Shown one piece after another: positions 52,949 through 62,259 of a DNA stretch of 64,000 nt (position 1 is the first letter of the stretch; each line of letters starts with the position of its first letter). Location of the stretch: NCBI GenBank assembly GCA_018524345.1, contig JADQAZ010000001.1, positions 868,001 to 932,000 on the forward strand, in the 5' to 3' direction. The position numbers and the translations under genes were made by a program. Under the pieces are notes generated by a model. The model worked only from the letters and a program-made list of their open reading frames with translations. It was not told the DNA's origin and did no database searches. Source of the stretch: Harenicola maris. GTDB taxonomy: Bacteria > Pseudomonadota > Alphaproteobacteria > Rhodobacterales > Rhodobacteraceae.

Positions 52949-52977
52949 CCATGCCGGTCAAAATCGCCGTTCAAACT

Positions 52978-53005
52978 GGGCCGCCTTGGGCGGCCCATAT
53001 CTTTT
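52978..53005 (+). terminator. Intrinsic terminator after the TRAP operon
   Basis: GGGCCGCC (52978-52985) pairs with GGCGGCCC (52989-52996) around TTG; ATATCTTTT follows. The core resembles the terminator after tRNA-Ser. Confidence 0.75.
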
Positions 53006-53171
53006 GTGCCCATGTTTTAAGCCGCAGGTGTTCACGAGGTCTTGAAGAGCCATGCAGACGCTATACGCAGCATTTTTCACGAGCTATTCCTACGGAAACT
53101 GGCTCTATTGCGGCCATGCAAAAAAAAACGACGGAAGATTTCTGCGCCGCCGTTTAATACAAAATTTCAGA

Positions 53172-53184
53172 CCGCCTTTGGCGG
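53172..53184 (+). promoter_or_regulatory. Hairpin covering the adaptor gene's ribosome site
   Basis: CCGCC-TTT-GGCGG ends 3 nt before the ATG at 53188 and includes the GGCGGAG that would serve as ribosome site, so translation may be limited unless the hairpin opens. Confidence 0.4.
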
Positions 53185-53187
53185 AGA

Positions 53188-54351
53188 ATGGGTGCGCATT
53201 CCGTGAGACAACTTGCAATCTTCCTCTTGTCCGTCGCCGTGCTCTTCGGCGCTTATGTCATGACCTTCGGGATGCCTGCACAGGTATCGCAGCTTGTCGG
53301 CGGAGCGCCGGAAGCGGGCGGCAACGCCGGGGCAAATCAGGCGCAGGCCGGGCGCGGGCCGGGTGGCCGCGGCGGCCGGGGGGGCAATCGGGCGACCTCT
53401 GTGGTTGTCGAAACCCTTGAGGAAACCAGCTATGCGCTCGTCCTTCGGACCGTTGGCACCGCAAGCTCCGCGCGCAAATCAAGCGTAACAATGAGCGAGA
53501 CAGGCGAGGTTGTGGAAGTCGCCCTTGAGGCCAATGCCCTCGTCGAAAGCGGCGATGTGCTGCTTCGGCTTGACGCCCGCACACAGCGCCTTTCGCTGGA
53601 TGTCGCGCAGGCCGAGTTGGATCAGGCCCGCGATACTCTGGCAAGATACAAAACCCTGCAATCGAGCGGCAATCTGACCGTCACCAATGTGAACCTCTCC
53701 GAGGCCGAAGTGGCTGTGCGCCTTGCCGAGGCCAATGTGGGCATGGCGGAGCTGGCCTTGGAGGAGCGCACAATCGTCGCGCCGATTTCGGGGCGTTTGG
53801 GGCTGAGCGATGTGCATGTCGGGGACCTGCTCTCCTCGGGCGATGTGGTTGTGACCATTGACGACTCCAGCAAGCTCTACGCCGAGTTCGAGGTGCCTGA
53901 ACGCTCCATCGGCCTGCTTGAGGTTGGCAAGAAGGTTTCCGTCGGGACGCCCACCTATGCGGGGCGGATCTTCGAGGGGCAGATCGTCGCCTTTGACAGC
54001 CGCCTCGACGGTGTGACGCGCTCCGTCACCGTTAAGGCCGAAATTGACAACTCCGAGGGGCTTTTGTGGTCCGGCATGACCTTTCTTGTGCGTATGCTTG
54101 AGGAAACCGATCCGCTCCCCTCGGTGCCGTCCACCGCCATCACATGGGACCGTTCCGGTGCCGGTTTCTGGGTGGTGACCGATGGCAAGGCGACGCGCCG
54201 CCCCGTGACCATCCGCTACCGCGAGGGGGATCGGGTCTGGCTGGACACGGACGTGGAGCCGGGGGCGCAGATCGTGACCGAGGGTGCGTCCAAGCTGCGT
54301 GAAGGGGCGGCGGTTTCCGACCTGTCCGCAGAGCAAAGGGCAAACTCATGA
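53188..54351 (+). CDS. RND efflux periplasmic adaptor (AcrA/HlyD family)
   Basis: 387 residues. N-terminal signal anchor (LAIFLLSVAVLFGAYVMTF), then a Gly/Arg-rich linker (about residues 40-68), a lipoyl half-motif (SETGEVVEVALEANALVESGDVLLRLDAR), coiled-coil hairpin, second lipoyl half (RTIVAPISGRLGLSDVHVGDLLSSGDVVVTI) and beta-barrel domain. It links the inner-membrane pump to an outer-membrane channel not encoded here. Its stop overlaps the pump gene by ATGA. Confidence 0.92.
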   Translation: MGAHSVRQLAIFLLSVAVLFGAYVMTFGMPAQVSQLVGGAPEAGGNAGANQAQAGRGPGGRGGRGGNRATSVVVETLEETSYALVLRTVGTASSARKSSVTMSETGEVVEVALEANALVESGDVLLRLDARTQRLSLDVAQAELDQARDTLARYKTLQSSGNLTVTNVNLSEAEVAVRLAEANVGMAELALEERTIVAPISGRLGLSDVHVGDLLSSGDVVVTIDDSSKLYAEFEVPERSIGLLEVGKKVSVGTPTYAGRIFEGQIVAFDSRLDGVTRSVTVKAEIDNSEGLLWSGMTFLVRMLEETDPLPSVPSTAITWDRSGAGFWVVTDGKATRRPVTIRYREGDRVWLDTDVEPGAQIVTEGASKLREGAAVSDLSAEQRANS

Positions 54352-57300
54352 GCCTTGAGAAAACGCTTCACAAGGCGGGGTTCGCCGATACTTTCGTCGC
54401 GCGGCCTATCTTTGGCATCGTATTGAACCTGCTGGTGATTATCGCCGGCCTCGCTGCGCTCAGCAGTGTTGACGTGCGCGAAATGCCGGATGTTGACCGC
54501 CCTGTGCTCTCCGTCCGGACGACCTATGAGGGCGCGGTTCCGGCCACCGTAGACACAGAGATCACGCAGGTTCTTGAGGATGCTTTGAGCGCGCTTGAGG
54601 GGCTCAGCTATATCGAGTCGACCTCCAGCTCCGGCTCCAGCCGGATCACCATTGACCTCTCCGATGGCACCGATGTGAATGTCGCCGCCAACGAGGCCCG
54701 CGAAATCGTTTCTGACACTTTGCGTTCCTTGCCCGATGACGTGGACGACCCCACCGTCACCAAAAGCGATAGCAACTCCGACGCCATCATCCGCCTTGCC
54801 CTGCTTGGCGATGCGAGCTTTGACGAGCTGACCCGCATTGCCGAGGGCGCGGTATATGAGAAGCTTTCGACCATCGACGGCATTGCCGAGGTCACCGTGC
54901 GGGGCAACCGTTCGAACGAGTTTCGGGTGACGCTTGATATCCCCTCGTTGCTCAGCCGCGGCTTGACCATTTTCGATGTGAGCGATGCGCTAACGGAACT
55001 GCGCGATGACACCCCGCTGGGGGAGCTGGAAAGCGCGTCGCAAACCCTTGCGCTCAGCGTTGGCAACGAGACCGTCACCGTCGATATGATCAAGGCCTTG
55101 AGGATCAATGCGACGACCTCAATCGCCGATGTGGCCCTTGTGCAGATCCTGCCAGAGGACGGGAGCGTTTTCACCCGTGTGAACGGTCAAACCGCTGTTG
55201 GCCTCGACATCACGCGGCAATCGGTGGGCAATACCCTTGATATTTCGCGCGATGTGAACATCGCCGTTGCGGAATTGCAGGAGCAATTGCCCGAGGGGAT
55301 CCAGCTCTTGATCACTTCGGATGATGGGATTTTCATCGAAGGGTCTATTGAGGAGGTGGTGAAATCCATCGGCCTCGCCACCGTGATCGTGATCGCGGTG
55401 ATCTTCCTCTTCCTGCGCTCGCCGCGTGCGACGCTGATCCCGGCTGTGACGATCCCTGTTGCCCTGATCGGCACCCTGGCGGCGATCTGGCTGACGGGCT
55501 TTTCTGTCAATACAATCAGCCTCCTCGGTCTTGTTCTGGCCACGGGGATGGTGGTGGATGACGCCATTGTTGTGATCGAAAACATCGTGCGAAAACGCAA
55601 AGAGGGGATGGGCGCTTTTGCCGCCGCCGCCGCTGGCACGAATGAGGTGTTCTTTGCCGTGATTTCGACCACGGCGACATTGGCGGCCGTGTTCATCCCG
55701 ATCTCTTTCTTGCCCGGCCAGGCTGGGGGGGTGTTCTCTGAATTCGGATTTGTTCTGGCCTTTGCGGTCACGCTGTCCTCGGCAACCGCGCTCACGCTCG
55801 CGCCGGTGCTTGCGGCCCTGCTGGACCCCGGCAAGCCGAGTGCCAAGAAAGCGGCGGTCGCAGAGGCCCCAAGCCGCGCCGCCAAAGCATTTGACTCGGT
55901 CATGGACTGGGCCATTCGCACGCCGGTTCTGGTTCTGGCGATTGCGGGCGGCTTTGTGATCATCGCCTTTGGCGCGGCCTCAACGCTGCCCTCCACTGTG
56001 ACCCCGTCCGAGGATCGCGGCTTCTTCCTTGTGCAGGCGCGCGGCGCATCCGACACCACGGTTGAGTATCTGGACAGTCAGGTGCTGCTGGTTGAGGAAA
56101 TCCTCGCGCCTTATCAAGAGACAGGCGAAGTCGAAACGGTGCAAAGCATCGTCGGCGTGGGCGGCGGCACCAGTGCCTTTATCATCGTGCGTCTGCCCGA
56201 CTGGCGTGAGCGGGAGTTCTCGCAGCAGGAGCTTGTGTCGAAAGTCAGCGCACAGCTGACCTCGGTTCCCGGTGTGCAGGTCAGCGCGCGCTCGACCAAC
56301 TCGCTCAACATTCGTGGGGCGGGCAGGGGGCTTAGCTTCTCTGTCACCGGCAACAACATTGTCGAGATCACCGACGCCGCCGATGCGCTCGTCGCTGCCA
56401 TGGCGCAAGACGAGACATTCCTGAACCCGCAGCTGTCCAACGACAGTGTAGATGCGCAGTTGCAGGTGACTGTGGATGATGATGCGGCCAGCGACATGGG
56501 TCTGCAATCCTCCGAAGTCACCGCCTTGATCAGCGCCTTGGTGCAGGGCGATGTTGCGGTGAGCGTCTTTGACAACGACACAGAGATCGACGTGAACGTC
56601 GTTCCGGGCGGCCTGCCGATTGATGATCCCTCGGATATTGCCTCTATCTCCATGCGTCTGGATGACGGCTCCTTCGTGCCGCTCTCGGCCCTCGCGACCC
56701 TCGACACCGTGGTCAGTCAGGCCCAGATCGAGCGTCAGGGCGGCGCCCTGTCGGTGGCGGTGCAGGCCAACCTTGGCGAGGGCGTGGACCTGTCCAGAGC
56801 CATGAGCCGGGCACAGGAGATCGCGCAGGATAGCCTGCCGGACGGCATGGCCATTGCCTTTACCGGCGAGGCCGCGACGCTGGAGACGAGCAGCTCTTCG
56901 ATCTATGCGGTCTTTGCCGTTGCCTTGGTCGTCGTGCTTCTGGTTCTGGCGGCGCAGTTCGAGAGTTTTGCAAGCGCGGTGGTGATCATGCTGACGGTGC
57001 CTTTCGGCCTCGCGGCGGCGGTGCTGGCGATCTCGCTCTCTGGCGGCTCGCTCAATTATTACAGCCAGATCGGCCTTGTGATGTTGATCGGGGTGATGGC
57101 CAAGAACGGCATCCTGATTGTCGAATTCGCCAACCAGCTGCGAGAGAAGGGCGAGGATATCGACACCGCGATCCGCAACGCGTTGCGTCTGCGTATTCGC
57201 CCTGTGATGATGACGATGGTCTCCACCGTCTTCGGCGGATTGCCCCTTGTGATGACCTCCGGCGCGGGGGCCGAGGCGCGGGTTGCTGTTGGCTGGGTGA

Positions 57301-57464
57301 TCGTCGGCGGCTTGGGTTTTGCGACGGTCTTTACCCTCTTCCTGACGCCCATTTTCTACCGCTGGATCGCGGTCTGGGGCGCAGCTCCGGGCTCTGCGGC
57401 CAAGCGGCTGAGCGAGGAAACGCAGGGGCCATCACCTGCCGGTGCTATTGCCAGCCCGAGCTGA
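54348..57464 (+). CDS. RND multidrug efflux pump, inner-membrane subunit
   Basis: 1038 residues, full-length AcrB/MexI-like transporter with twelve membrane segments and two large periplasmic loops. The proton-relay aspartates are in the fourth segment, GLVLATGMVVDDAIVVIENIV. Other family blocks: REMPDVDRPVLSVRTTYEGAVPATVDTEIT at the start, and LVMLIGVMAKNGILIVEFANQLRE near the end. The substrate range cannot be predicted. A terminator follows 27 nt after the stop. Confidence 0.95.
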   Translation: MSLEKTLHKAGFADTFVARPIFGIVLNLLVIIAGLAALSSVDVREMPDVDRPVLSVRTTYEGAVPATVDTEITQVLEDALSALEGLSYIESTSSSGSSRITIDLSDGTDVNVAANEAREIVSDTLRSLPDDVDDPTVTKSDSNSDAIIRLALLGDASFDELTRIAEGAVYEKLSTIDGIAEVTVRGNRSNEFRVTLDIPSLLSRGLTIFDVSDALTELRDDTPLGELESASQTLALSVGNETVTVDMIKALRINATTSIADVALVQILPEDGSVFTRVNGQTAVGLDITRQSVGNTLDISRDVNIAVAELQEQLPEGIQLLITSDDGIFIEGSIEEVVKSIGLATVIVIAVIFLFLRSPRATLIPAVTIPVALIGTLAAIWLTGFSVNTISLLGLVLATGMVVDDAIVVIENIVRKRKEGMGAFAAAAAGTNEVFFAVISTTATLAAVFIPISFLPGQAGGVFSEFGFVLAFAVTLSSATALTLAPVLAALLDPGKPSAKKAAVAEAPSRAAKAFDSVMDWAIRTPVLVLAIAGGFVIIAFGAASTLPSTVTPSEDRGFFLVQARGASDTTVEYLDSQVLLVEEILAPYQETGEVETVQSIVGVGGGTSAFIIVRLPDWREREFSQQELVSKVSAQLTSVPGVQVSARSTNSLNIRGAGRGLSFSVTGNNIVEITDAADALVAAMAQDETFLNPQLSNDSVDAQLQVTVDDDAASDMGLQSSEVTALISALVQGDVAVSVFDNDTEIDVNVVPGGLPIDDPSDIASISMRLDDGSFVPLSALATLDTVVSQAQIERQGGALSVAVQANLGEGVDLSRAMSRAQEIAQDSLPDGMAIAFTGEAATLETSSSSIYAVFAVALVVVLLVLAAQFESFASAVVIMLTVPFGLAAAVLAISLSGGSLNYYSQIGLVMLIGVMAKNGILIVEFANQLREKGEDIDTAIRNALRLRIRPVMMTMVSTVFGGLPLVMTSGAGAEARVAVGWVIVGGLGFATVFTLFLTPIFYRWIAVWGAAPGSAAKRLSEETQGPSPAGAIASPS

Positions 57465-57491
57465 TCCGCATTCGCGGTTTGCCTGAAAAAT

Positions 57492-57524
57492 GGGCGGGAA
57501 AACAAACTTTTATCCCGCCCGTTT
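57492..57524 (+). terminator. Intrinsic terminator after the RND operon
   Basis: GGGCGGGA (57492-57499) and TCCCGCCC (57513-57520) form a perfect stem followed by GTTTT. Confidence 0.75.
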
Positions 57525-57595
57525 TGGGTCTACGCTTTACTGAGTCGTAGGTTGCGCCACACTCCGGCGCGCCGCGACAGCTCAGAGAAAGCCCT

Positions 57596-59263
57596 ATGAC
57601 AGCGCCCCAATCACCGCCGATTTTCACCTGCGAGAAACGCCCTGCCTCCGGTGCGGGCGGCGTGGTGGTCACCAACAACCCCCTTGGCTCTGCGGCAGGA
57701 TCGGAGGTTCTGGCAGCTGGCGGAAACGCCGTGGATGCCTCCGTTGCCGCGCTGCTTGCTTTGACAGTGGTGGAGCCGATGATGGTGGGCATTGCGGGGG
57801 GCGGGGTCTCGCATCTGCGCCTTGCGGACGGGCGGCATATTGTCGTCGATGCGCTCTCGGTGGCGGCGCAGTCGATGCATCCCGCGATCTACACGCCCCT
57901 GTCCGACGGCCCGCCCAATTACATGGAGGTCGCAGAACGCCGCAATCGCGTCGGCCCCTCTGCCGTGGCGGTTCCGGGGAACCTGCGCGGCTGGTGCCTG
58001 ATGCAGGAAAAATACGGCCGCCTGCCCTTTGCCGATGTGATCGAGCCTGCGATACGGCTGGCGACGCGGGGCTATCAGGTCAGCCACTATCTGCACGGCG
58101 CGATTCTGGAGAACCAAGAGGACCTCGCCCTTGATCCCGAAATCGCGCGCATCATGTTGTCGGATGGCGCAGCTGCCGCACCCGGCAGCCGGATCGTTAT
58201 GTCCGACTATGCCGCCAGCCTGCGTCTGGTGCAGGCCGAAGGGGCGGATGCCCTGCATGGCGGCGCCTTGGGGCAGGCACTGGTTGACAGTATGGCGGTG
58301 GCGGGCGGCGGCGCGGGCTATATCACCATGGCGGACCTTGAGGGGTATCGCGCGGTAGAGCGTGAGGCCGTCTTTGGCAGCTACCGCGGTCATACCATCG
58401 CCGGGCCGCCGCCGCCTGCCTCCTCCGGTGTGCATGTGGTGCAGATGCTGAACATGCTGGAAAGCTACGACATCGCGGGTATGGGCTTTGATGCCCCCGA
58501 AACCCTGCATTTGATCGCAGAGGTCCTGCGGGTCTGCTTTGAGGACCGGCGCGCCGCCTCGGGCGATCCGGATTTCGTCGATGTGCCGGTGGCGCGATAC
58601 ACCTCCAAGGAATACGCCAAGGAATGTCTGTCGCGGCTCCGCTCTGTCGGCGGGGCACAGACGGTGCAGGGCCTGCATGAAAGCCGCGATACCACCCATA
58701 TCACCGTGGCCGACAGGGACGGGAACATCGTCTCTGCCACTCACACCATCAACGGGCTGTTTGGTGCGAAATACATGGTGCCGGGCACGGGGATGATCCC
58801 GAACAACTATATGCTGAACTATGATCCGCACCCCGGCAAAGCGATGTCGATCGAGCCGGGCAAGCGGGTGCCGACCTCCATGGCGCCGATGATTGTGCTG
58901 CGCGAGGGGCAGCCTGTCTTTGCCCTTGGCCTGCCCGGTGCGGTACGTATCTTCCCCTCGGCGATGCAGGCGATCGTCAATCTGCTCGACCATAAAATGG
59001 ACGTGCAAAGCGCCGTTGAGGCCCCGCGAATTTGGACGGACGGCGAGCATGTCGAGCTTGAGGGGGCCTATGCCCACCACAAACCCGCGCTTGAGGCCAT
59101 GGGCCATGAGGTGCGTCTGGTGAAAACCATCGGCGGCGGTATGAATGCGATTGCCTTTGATCCCGGCGGCATGATGACGGGCGCCGCCTGCTGGCGCGCC
59201 GATGGCACCGTTATGGCACAGGGCGGCGGGCTGGCGCGGCCCGGTGTGCGCTTTAAAATTTGA
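57596..59263 (+). CDS. Gamma-glutamyltransferase family enzyme (Ntn hydrolase)
   Basis: 555 residues. The autocatalytic cleavage site and nucleophile Thr366 is in DTTHITVADRDGNIVSATHTI, followed by GKRVPTSMAPMIVLREG in the small subunit; the large subunit begins VVTNNPLGSAAGSEVLAAGGNAVDASVAALL in blocks. I see no signal peptide, so it is likely cytoplasmic, unlike E. coli Ggt. Such enzymes hydrolyse gamma-glutamyl or other amide bonds (some act as acylases). The position next to a dehydrogenase and a peptide-type ABC importer suggests breakdown of an imported amide. Confidence 0.9.
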   Translation: MTAPQSPPIFTCEKRPASGAGGVVVTNNPLGSAAGSEVLAAGGNAVDASVAALLALTVVEPMMVGIAGGGVSHLRLADGRHIVVDALSVAAQSMHPAIYTPLSDGPPNYMEVAERRNRVGPSAVAVPGNLRGWCLMQEKYGRLPFADVIEPAIRLATRGYQVSHYLHGAILENQEDLALDPEIARIMLSDGAAAAPGSRIVMSDYAASLRLVQAEGADALHGGALGQALVDSMAVAGGGAGYITMADLEGYRAVEREAVFGSYRGHTIAGPPPPASSGVHVVQMLNMLESYDIAGMGFDAPETLHLIAEVLRVCFEDRRAASGDPDFVDVPVARYTSKEYAKECLSRLRSVGGAQTVQGLHESRDTTHITVADRDGNIVSATHTINGLFGAKYMVPGTGMIPNNYMLNYDPHPGKAMSIEPGKRVPTSMAPMIVLREGQPVFALGLPGAVRIFPSAMQAIVNLLDHKMDVQSAVEAPRIWTDGEHVELEGAYAHHKPALEAMGHEVRLVKTIGGGMNAIAFDPGGMMTGAACWRADGTVMAQGGGLARPGVRFKI

Positions 59264-59288
59264 TCCCCCACTGAGCGAAAGAGACCCC

Positions 59289-60248
59289 ATGACTAAACTG
59301 TTGATGCTTGACCCGTCCTCGCAGGACCGCCTTACGCGTTTGCAGCCCTTTCTGCCCGAGGGGTGGGAGGTATCGACCACGTCCTCGCGCGATGCTGCGG
59401 ATCAGATCGCGGCGCTGCAGGGGGCGGATTTCGCCATCACCGGGGACGTTCCCGTGACCCGCGCCATGTTGGAGGCATCGAACCTGAAGGCGGTTCATAA
59501 GTGGGGCGTCGGTTATGATAATATCGACCTTGAGGCCGCGAAGGATCAGGGTGTTCGGGTGTTCCGCACCACGGGCTCCAACGCTGTGGCGGTTGCCGAA
59601 ACCACCCTTGGCCTCATCCTCGCGCTGAACCGCAATCTGGCGCGGGGGCATGTGGGCATTCTGGATGGCAAATGGCGCAAGGGGGAGCTTGCCGTGACCT
59701 CCATGACCCTGTCGGGGCGCACGGTTGGCATCATCGGCATGGGCTACATCGGCTCGGCCCTTGCGCGCTTGCTGCGTGGTTTTGGCTGCACGGTGCTTTA
59801 TAGCAAGCGGACCCCCTTAACCCCCGAGCAGGAGGCTGAGACCGGCGCGCGCTTTGCCGAGCTTGACGAGCTTTTGCAGGCCTCGGATGTGGTGACGCTG
59901 AATTGCGAGCTGAACGCCTCCACCAAGAACCTGATCGACGCGGCGGCCATTGCCAAGATGAAGCCGGACGCATTGCTGGTGAACGCCGCACGCGGCGGCA
60001 TTCTGGTCGAGGCGGATTTGGCCGAGGCGATCAAAAACGGTCAGCTGCGCGGCGCGGGCATTGATGTTTTCAGCATTGAGCCCATCACACCGGACAACCC
60101 CTTGATAGGGCTGGACCGTGTGATCCTGACCCCGCATATCGGCGCGATCTCTGCCGACAGTTTCGCGCCCACGGTCACGCGGATGATCGCGAACCTGCAG
60201 GCGGTGCAAAACGGCACCGCGCCGAAAGACATCGACATCTTGGTCTAG
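59289..60248 (+). CDS. D-2-hydroxyacid dehydrogenase
   Basis: 319 residues from MTKLLMLDPSS (59289); the frame extends upstream inside the previous gene without support. NAD loop GIIGMGYIGSALARLLRGFG, catalytic Arg in NAARGGILVE, Glu in FSIEPI and His in LTPHIGAIS. Phosphoglycerate dehydrogenase-like. It lies 25 nt after the GGT gene and converges with the LysR gene 16 nt away. Substrate unknown. Confidence 0.92.
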   Translation: MTKLLMLDPSSQDRLTRLQPFLPEGWEVSTTSSRDAADQIAALQGADFAITGDVPVTRAMLEASNLKAVHKWGVGYDNIDLEAAKDQGVRVFRTTGSNAVAVAETTLGLILALNRNLARGHVGILDGKWRKGELAVTSMTLSGRTVGIIGMGYIGSALARLLRGFGCTVLYSKRTPLTPEQEAETGARFAELDELLQASDVVTLNCELNASTKNLIDAAAIAKMKPDALLVNAARGGILVEADLAEAIKNGQLRGAGIDVFSIEPITPDNPLIGLDRVILTPHIGAISADSFAPTVTRMIANLQAVQNGTAPKDIDILV

Positions 60249-60264
60249 CGGATCGGGCAGGGGG

Positions 60265-61185
60265 CTAGCCGAAGGATTGAAACAGGTTGGCCCCTTTGCA
60301 TACCCGCCGCGCCGTTGCGACGAACTCCAGAACCTCAAGCGAGGTTTCGCGGGTCGGCCATGCCACGGCCATATCCACCGCCTTGGGCAGTTCGGGCACG
60401 GCCCGATATTCAAGGAAGGGCGATTGCACCGTTGTAATCCAAGAGGGGACAATCGCCACACCAAGGCCCGAGGCGACCTGCGTGGCAATGGCGGTGGTAT
60501 GGGTGCATTTCATCACGATGCGGGGGCTGATCCCGGCGCGGTGCAGCTCTGACAAAACGATGTTGGAATAATAGGCCCCCAAAACCGGCGCATATCCCAC
60601 CATCCATTCGCCATCGAAGTCGCGCAGGGTCAGTTCCTCTTTGGCCGTGAGGGGGTGCCCCTTGGGCAGGACGGCAACGAAACCCTCGCTCGACAGGGTC
60701 TCCATCTGCATGAAGGCGGCGGTTTCGGAGGGGCGGATAAACGCCACGTCGACCTCGCCATCGGCCATGCGGCGCAGCTGTTGCGAGGTGCCGATAGGAA
60801 TAGCCTCGACCACCACCGCGGGATAGGTTTTGCGGAACTCTGCGATGATGGGCGGAATGATATGGGACATCGCCAGATGCACGCCCCCGACGACGATACG
60901 CCCGGTTGATTCGCCCGCTGTGGCGCGGGTATGGGCCACGGCGCGGTCCAGTCCCTCCAGCAAATCCTCCGAATGGCGGAGCAAAGTTTCCCCCGCGGCG
61001 GTCAACTGTGTGCGCCGGGTGGTCCGGTTGAACAGCTTTACCCCGAGTCGTTCCTCCAAGAGTTTGATTTGCTGGCTTAAAGGTGCTTGCGCGATGCCCA
61101 AGCGTTCAGCGGCACGGCCGAAATGAAGCTCATCTGCTAGGCAAACAAAGTATCTGAGGCGGCGGAGGTCGATTCCATCATTCAT
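60265..61185 (-). CDS. LysR-family transcriptional regulator
   Basis: 306 residues. The N-terminal winged helix (LRRLRYFVCLADELHFGRAAERLGIAQAPLSQQIKLLE in blocks) is classic LysR; the C-terminal effector domain includes GRIVVGGVHLAMSHIIPPII. It diverges from the dipeptide-type ABC operon, and likely regulates it and/or the GGT-dehydrogenase pair. A candidate site overlaps its own start. Confidence 0.93.
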   Translation of the reverse strand: MNDGIDLRRLRYFVCLADELHFGRAAERLGIAQAPLSQQIKLLEERLGVKLFNRTTRRTQLTAAGETLLRHSEDLLEGLDRAVAHTRATAGESTGRIVVGGVHLAMSHIIPPIIAEFRKTYPAVVVEAIPIGTSQQLRRMADGEVDVAFIRPSETAAFMQMETLSSEGFVAVLPKGHPLTAKEELTLRDFDGEWMVGYAPVLGAYYSNIVLSELHRAGISPRIVMKCTHTTAIATQVASGLGVAIVPSWITTVQSPFLEYRAVPELPKAVDMAVAWPTRETSLEVLEFVATARRVCKGANLFQSFG

Positions 61186-61197
61186 ATCGTTTTGATA
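61185..61197. promoter_or_regulatory. Candidate LysR box TATC-N5-GATA
   Basis: TATC (61185-61188) and GATA (61194-61197) form a T-N11-A interrupted palindrome overlapping the lysR start and facing the 150-nt intergenic region. Confidence 0.4.
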
Positions 61198-61335
61198 TCA
61201 AATAACTGCATAATTGGGAATTGATTGGTGATTAATAAAATGCTTCGCTCAACGAACGAAAGCATAGGGACGCCAGAAACCACCGGTTCAGGCCGCCCCT
61301 GATTGCTCCTCAGACAAGGATGAAACGCACCCCGC

Positions 61336-62259
61336 ATGGCAAGGTTTTGGTTGATCAAACTGGCGCGAACGCTTTTGACTCTGTGGTTCGTTGTGACTTT
61401 CACCTTCATTGTGCTGCGCACCTCTGGCGATCCGGTCATGGCCCTTGTGGGGCCCGATGCGCTTCCTGACGAGATCGAACAGTTCAGAGAGCAATGGGGC
61501 CTCAACCAATCTCTGGTGGTGCAATACTTTAGCTATATCGGCCAAATGGTTACGGGGCAGTTCGGGGTTTCCCTGCGCAACTCCCGCCCGGTGATGGAGA
61601 TCATTCTGGAGCGGGTACCATGGACCCTTCTTCTTGGCTTTTGCTCCTTTGCCCTTGCGGCTCTGGTCGGCATTCCTGCGGGCATCGCCGCGGCCCTTCG
61701 GCGGGGGAGGTTCCTTGATCGGGCGGTTATGGCCGTGGCGGTTTTCGGCTTTGCCTTGCCGAACTTCTTTATGGGGATCTTGCTGATCCTGCTCTTCTCG
61801 CTGGTCCTGCGGGTGCTGCCGTCTTCGGGCACCGGCACGTTCTGGCACCTGATCATGCCGGTCCTCACGCTCAGCACATTCACCGCCGGAACACTGGCCC
61901 GCTTCACGCGATCCGCGATGCTCGAAGTGCTGGAGCGCCCCTATATGCGCGCCGCCGCGGCCAAGGGCGTGTCCTCCTGGCGGCGCATCGTGTTCCACGC
62001 CTTTCCCAACGCGGCCATTCCCATTGTCACCATCGTGGGCCTGAACCTTGGTCAGTTGATCGCGGGCGCAATCGTTGTGGAGACAGTCTTCGCATGGCCC
62101 GGCATCGGGCGGCTGCTCGTTACGGCGGTATCTGCGCGCGACCTTGCGGTGGTGCAGGGGCTGGTGCTGGTGATCGCCTTTACCATGGTCATGGCCAATC
62201 TCGCGGTCGACCTGATCTATGGCCTGCTGGATCCGCGTATCAGGGGAGGCGGCCGATGA
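61336..62259 (+). CDS. ABC importer permease, DppB type
   Basis: 307 residues with six membrane segments. DppB family features: N-terminal FWLIKLARTLLTLWFVVTFTFIVLR, QFGVSLRNSRPVMEIILERVPWT, and the EAA loop RPYMRAAAAKGVSSWRRIVFHAFPNAAIPIV in blocks. It imports peptides, opines, glutathione or similar compounds together with the next two genes. The stop overlaps the DppC gene by ATGA. Confidence 0.93.
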   Translation: MARFWLIKLARTLLTLWFVVTFTFIVLRTSGDPVMALVGPDALPDEIEQFREQWGLNQSLVVQYFSYIGQMVTGQFGVSLRNSRPVMEIILERVPWTLLLGFCSFALAALVGIPAGIAAALRRGRFLDRAVMAVAVFGFALPNFFMGILLILLFSLVLRVLPSSGTGTFWHLIMPVLTLSTFTAGTLARFTRSAMLEVLERPYMRAAAAKGVSSWRRIVFHAFPNAAIPIVTIVGLNLGQLIAGAIVVETVFAWPGIGRLLVTAVSARDLAVVQGLVLVIAFTMVMANLAVDLIYGLLDPRIRGGGR

